The notes below the pieces were generated by a model. The model searched no databases, was not told the origin of the DNA, and was given only the letters and a program-made list of their open reading frames with translations. Shown here in pieces: positions 5,623 to 8,166 of a stretch of 8,166 bases of DNA (positions are counted from its first letter, which is position 1; each line of letters opens with the position of its first letter). The translations under genes and the position numbers were made by a program. Source of the DNA: Candidatus Muproteobacteria bacterium RIFCSPHIGHO2_01_FULL_65_16 (GTDB lineage: Bacteria; Pseudomonadota; Gammaproteobacteria; Acidiferrobacterales; Sulfurifustaceae); NCBI GenBank assembly GCA_001785175.1, contig MFSY01000057.1, positions 7,170 through 15,335 on the forward strand. The letters are read 5' to 3'.

Positions 5623-6693
5623 ATGCCGCTGGTAGCCAGCACCGATCTGCCGACCTTCGCCCGCCTGAAACAGGAGGGCGAGACCGTCGTGCCGCGCGAC
5701 GTCGCGCTGCGCCAGGAGATCCGCGAGCTGCACATCGGGCTGCTCAACATGATGCCGGACGCGGCGCTCGAGGCGACCGAACGGCAGTTCTTCCGGCTCG
5801 TGGGCGAGAGCAACCAGATCGCGCAGTTCTACATGCACCCGTTCACGCTCAAGGAGCTCGCGCGCGGCGGCGCGGCGGCGGACTACGTCGGCCGGTATTA
5901 CGAGACCTTCGACCAGCTGAAGGAACAGGGGCTGGACGCGCTCATCATCTCCGGCGCGAACGTGACGCAGCCGGACCTGGCGCTCGAACCGTTCTGGAAA
6001 CCGCTCATCCAGGTCATTGATTGGGCGTACGAGAACGTCACGTCCACGCTGTGCTCGTGCCTGGCGACGCACGCCGTGCTCCAGTTCCGCTACGGCCAGA
6101 AGCGCCGGCACCAGGGCTTCAAGCGCTGGGGCGTGTATTCGCACCGCGTGGTGGACCGCCGGCACCCGCTGGTGTCCGATGTGAACACCCGCTTCGACGT
6201 GCCGCACTCGCGCTTCAACGACGTCAGCCGCGCGCAGTTCGAGGCCGCCGGCCTGCACATCCTGGCCGAGAGCGCGGTCGCGGGCGTGCACCTGGCGACG
6301 AGCGAGGACGGCTTCCGCATCGTCTTCTCCCAGGGCCACCCCGAGTACGACACCGTGAGCCTGTTCAAGGAATACAAGCGCGAGGTCACGCGCTTCGTCA
6401 ACGGCGAGCGCGCCGACTACCCGCCGCTGCCGGAGCACTACTTCGCCCTGAAATCCGAGGCGATCCTCGAGGAGCACCGGGAGCGCGTGCTCGCCGCCAA
6501 GGCCCGGGGCGCGCCGGTCCCGGACCTGCCCGAGTCACACATCGGCAAGGGCCTCGACAACACCTGGCACGACACCGCCGAGGCCGTGGTCAATAACTGG
6601 ATCGGCAAGGTCTATCAGATCACCAGCAACAGCCGCAGGAAGCCGTTCCAGGAAGGGGTGGATCCGAAGGATCCGCTGGGGCTGCGGAAGTAG
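5623..6693 (+). CDS. metA: Homoserine O-acyltransferase, MetA family (divergent)
   Basis: A 356-residue MetA (HTS) enzyme that acylates L-homoserine from an acyl-CoA, usually succinyl-CoA, as the first step of methionine synthesis. By my alignment to remembered E. coli MetA with a fixed offset of four, catalytic C146 (TSTLCSCLATHA), H239 and E241 (GHPEYD) and R253 correspond to C142, H235, E237 and R249. PHSRF at 194-198 and the C-terminal VVNNWIGKVYQIT match. It is about 45 residues longer than E. coli MetA, largely in the 260-325 region and the tail. Two active-site areas differ: MMPDAALEATERQF replaces the usual MPKKIETENQF, and SGANVT (110-115) replaces TGAPLG, putting Thr115 at the acyl-specificity position (Gly111 in E. 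coli). Succinyl versus acetyl use is therefore open. No Shine-Dalgarno sequence is seen; the start gives MPLV, which aligns with MPIR. Confidence 0.9.
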   Translation: MPLVASTDLPTFARLKQEGETVVPRDVALRQEIRELHIGLLNMMPDAALEATERQFFRLVGESNQIAQFYMHPFTLKELARGGAAADYVGRYYETFDQLKEQGLDALIISGANVTQPDLALEPFWKPLIQVIDWAYENVTSTLCSCLATHAVLQFRYGQKRRHQGFKRWGVYSHRVVDRRHPLVSDVNTRFDVPHSRFNDVSRAQFEAAGLHILAESAVAGVHLATSEDGFRIVFSQGHPEYDTVSLFKEYKREVTRFVNGERADYPPLPEHYFALKSEAILEEHRERVLAAKARGAPVPDLPESHIGKGLDNTWHDTAEAVVNNWIGKVYQITSNSRRKPFQEGVDPKDPLGLRK

Positions 6694-6785
6694 TCCGGTC
6701 CGATACCAACCGCGGCCCGAACGCGGCAACGTGAACAACGGCGTCGGACTGGCGGAGCCGCTGTCAAACCCGACAAAACCTCGGC

Positions 6786-7754
6786 ATGCCCAGCTCGTCT
6801 GCACGTGGACACCTGCGCCGGGTGGCGCGATTCGGCTTCACGGCCCGGCCGCCGTATTCGTTCGCGCTCACGGTCCGCAAGCCAGCCGGCTGGCACTGGC
6901 TGACGCCGGGCGAGGTCTGGGACGACGCGGCCGGAACACTGTTCACCGGGCTGCGGCTCGACGACGGTCTCGCGGTGGGCGTCAAGGCCTGGGGCCGCGG
7001 CACCGTCGCCAGGCCGCGGGTCGTGGTCGAGGCGTTCGCCGCGCGCGTGCTCACGGCGGCCGAGCGACGCGCGCTCAAACGCACGCTGCGGCGCGCGCTG
7101 GACGTGGATGCCGACATCTCCGGCTTTGTCCGGCTCGCGGCGCGCGATGCGGTGCTAAAGCGCATCGCCCGGCCGCTGCACGGCATGCACGAGGGCTTTG
7201 GGGGCGGGCTGTGGCCGCTCCTGATCCTCGCGGTCACGCTGCAGATGGCGCCGATCAAGCGCAGCATGACGATGCTGCACGCGCTGCTCGATCACTACGG
7301 TCAACGGCTGCGCTTCGACGGCCGCAGCGTGCGGCTCTGGCCGACGCCGGCGCGCATCGCCGCCGCGCCGCTGCGCGAGCTGAAGGCGCGCTGCAAGCTC
7401 GGCTATCGCGCCAGGGTGCTCAAGGCGATCGCGCGCCAGTTACTGGCCGGCTTTCCGTCACTCGAAGAGCTGAAGCGGATGAGCCCGGAGCAGGCCACGG
7501 AAAAACTTCAGGAGCTGTACGGTGTCGGCGAGTACTCGGCGGCCATGGTCACGCCGCACGTGTCGTTCCCGCTCGATGTCTGGAGCGTGCAGATCTTCGC
7601 CCGGCTGTTCGGCATCCGCATCCCGAAGGACCGCGACCCGCGCGCGCTCATCCCGCGCGTCGCGCGCGCCGCCGAGCGCCGCTGGGGCGCGTGGCGCGGG
7701 TTGGCGCTGGTGTACGTGCTCAATGCGTTGGACCAGCTCGGCGAGAAGAGTTGA
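6786..7754 (+). CDS. HhH-GPD DNA glycosylase, AlkA-like
   Basis: A 322-residue base-excision repair glycosylase. The helix-hairpin-helix is LQELYGVGEYSAA (241-253), and the catalytic aspartate of the GPD motif is D264 in SFPLDVWSVQIFARLFG. There is no lysine in the hairpin where OGG1/Nth-type bifunctional enzymes carry one (here E249-Y250), so it is probably monofunctional, removing alkylated bases as AlkA does. The N-terminal 110 residues (RPPYSFALTVRKPAG...) look like the AlkA/OGG N-terminal beta domain, and the helical core runs from about 140. The substrate cannot be read from sequence. It lies 92 bases after the MetA gene; that gap shows no terminator or promoter I can defend. The ATG at 6786 lacks a ribosome-binding site, and V13 (GTG, 6822) is an alternative start. 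No Fe-S cysteine cluster is present. Confidence 0.85.
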   Translation: MPSSSARGHLRRVARFGFTARPPYSFALTVRKPAGWHWLTPGEVWDDAAGTLFTGLRLDDGLAVGVKAWGRGTVARPRVVVEAFAARVLTAAERRALKRTLRRALDVDADISGFVRLAARDAVLKRIARPLHGMHEGFGGGLWPLLILAVTLQMAPIKRSMTMLHALLDHYGQRLRFDGRSVRLWPTPARIAAAPLRELKARCKLGYRARVLKAIARQLLAGFPSLEELKRMSPEQATEKLQELYGVGEYSAAMVTPHVSFPLDVWSVQIFARLFGIRIPKDRDPRALIPRVARAAERRWGAWRGLALVYVLNALDQLGEKS

Positions 7755-7778
7755 GGAAGCTGATTAAGTATGATTATT

Positions 7779-7973
7779 TGCCGCAAAGACGCGAAGGGTG
7801 CAGAGAAAAGCAACGGATAATCAACAGATTATTCTCTGCGTTCTTTGTGCTGTACAGGGACGTACTAATTTCCACGTCGCGCCGGGACGCGCGGGTGACG
7901 TGGATGCGGTACCGGGACGTACGCATGTCGCGCGCGACAGGATGTCGGGGGCGACCGTCTTTGCGGTGATAAC
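7779..7973. repeat. Second copy of the cgcRRAG/CTCTGCG inverted repeat, interrupted
   Basis: The left arm, TTGCCGCAAAGACGCGAAGG followed by gtgcagagaaa (to about 7809), pairs with ttctctgcgttcttt (7832-7846) and then, after an interruption, with gtctttgcgg (7957-7966). The unit composition is the same as the inner repeat at 3532-3613 (ccgcgg-agacgcagag), so the window holds two members of one family. The arm order shows the right arm was split. With the following insert this accounts for most of the gene-free stretch 7755-7991. Confidence 0.65.
7851..7956. repeat. Structured insert within the right arm of the repeat (REPIN-like)
   Basis: About 106 bases separate the two halves of the interrupted right arm. 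They contain a near-exact direct repeat (GTACAGGGACGTAC at 7852-7865, GTACCGGGACGTAC at 7909-7922), three copies of C(A/C)GGGACG (7855, 7882, 7912), an inverted pair CCACGTC/GACGTGG (7872-7878 and 7897-7903) and a perfect 14-base palindrome TGTCGCGCGCGACA (7926-7939). No credible protein is encoded. Short palindromic repeat pairs of this kind resemble REP/REPIN elements mobilised by separate transposases; that identity is inference. Confidence 0.5.
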
Positions 7974-7991
7974 TTCTAATTCAGAGGTTCC

Positions 7992-8166
7992 TCAGCGCGC
8001 CGCCGCGCTCTCGATCCACGGCTCCAGCCGCCTGCCGAAGGCCACCGTTATTTCATAGCGCGCCTTGTCGCGCAGATGTATCGCGGTGTCTTCAAGCGGG
8101 GCCAACACCCGCCGCTGGTTCAACGGCACGTTGATATCGTCATTACTAAGGTCTTCGACGTAGCCC
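7992..8166 (-). CDS. C-terminal part of an unidentified protein (runs off the window)
   Basis: On the minus strand, one frame is open from the window edge to a TGA at 7994-7992, giving the last 57 residues, beginning GYVEDLSNDDINVPLNQRRV and ending EPWIESAAAR. The residue mix is balanced, unlike the Arg/Ala-rich shadow frames nearby, and the other two minus frames are stopped within this stretch, supporting real coding. The pattern 'EDLSNDDINVPLN...PLEDTAIHL' loosely recalls the strand order of FHA (phosphothreonine-binding) domains, but the match is too weak to name it. The start and most of the protein lie beyond base 8166. Confidence 0.6.
   Translation of the reverse strand, partial: GYVEDLSNDDINVPLNQRRVLAPLEDTAIHLRDKARYEITVAFGRRLEPWIESAAAR

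Noticed and set aside
5602..6477. A 291-codon minus-strand frame opposite metA.
   Set aside because: It is a codon shadow of metA with Val/Leu/Arg-rich composition and no family resemblance.
6660..6674. GGATCC-GAA-GGATCC palindromic pair near the end of metA.
   Set aside because: It encodes DPKDP codons of the MetA tail; the repeat is explained by coding for Asp-Pro twice and has no terminator features.
6731..7969. A 412-codon plus-strand frame overlapping the glycosylase and running into the terminal repeat.
   Set aside because: The translation is Arg/Ala/Gly-rich low-complexity sequence without motifs, and it conflicts with the well-supported glycosylase frame.

Overview
The window is GC-rich proteobacterial chromosome with tightly packed genes. 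RNase PH and the XTP/dITP pyrophosphatase match my memory of the E. coli proteins over nearly their whole length, and the MetA-type acyltransferase and P-loop ATPase look like forms I associate with free-living, often sulfur-oxidising, Gammaproteobacteria. That placement is inference from remembered protein similarity; there is no rRNA or other marker here.

Layout. (1) 1-2860: a rightward run of a Ser/Thr protein kinase, a PP2C phosphatase (4-base GTGA overlap) and rph (28-base gap), headed by a TATAAT box and a hairpin, and followed by a long inverted repeat built of 'acaggatt' units. (2) 2861-3490: rdgB. (3) 3491-3645: a MITE-like repeat between the convergent ends of rdgB and the next operon. 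(4) 3647-4587, leftward: a WbuC-type cupin and a CxxC/CC cysteine-cluster (YkgJ-type) protein with a 4-base ATGA overlap, preceded by a TATAAT promoter box. (5) 4750-7754, rightward: an uncharacterised P-loop ATPase, a divergent MetA-family homoserine acyltransferase and an HhH-GPD DNA glycosylase. (6) 7755-7991: a gene-free stretch with a second copy of the repeat seen in region 3, whose right arm is split by about 106 bases of structured sequence. (7) 7992-8166, leftward: the last 57 codons of a gene that leaves the window.

How the genes relate. The kinase and phosphatase form a reversible phosphorylation pair coupled in translation and probably co-transcribed with rph (tRNA 3'-end trimming) and perhaps rdgB (nucleotide-pool cleaning). 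MetA opens methionine synthesis from homoserine; the ATPase before it is probably co-transcribed but has no assigned role. The glycosylase is a base-excision repair enzyme.

I see no CRISPR array, rRNA, tRNA, transposase, toxin-antitoxin or defence cluster, and no clear evidence for a wholly new system. The least explained items are the intergenic repeats (one apparent insertion between stop codons, one nested insertion), the altered acyl-specificity region of MetA, and the P-loop ATPase.
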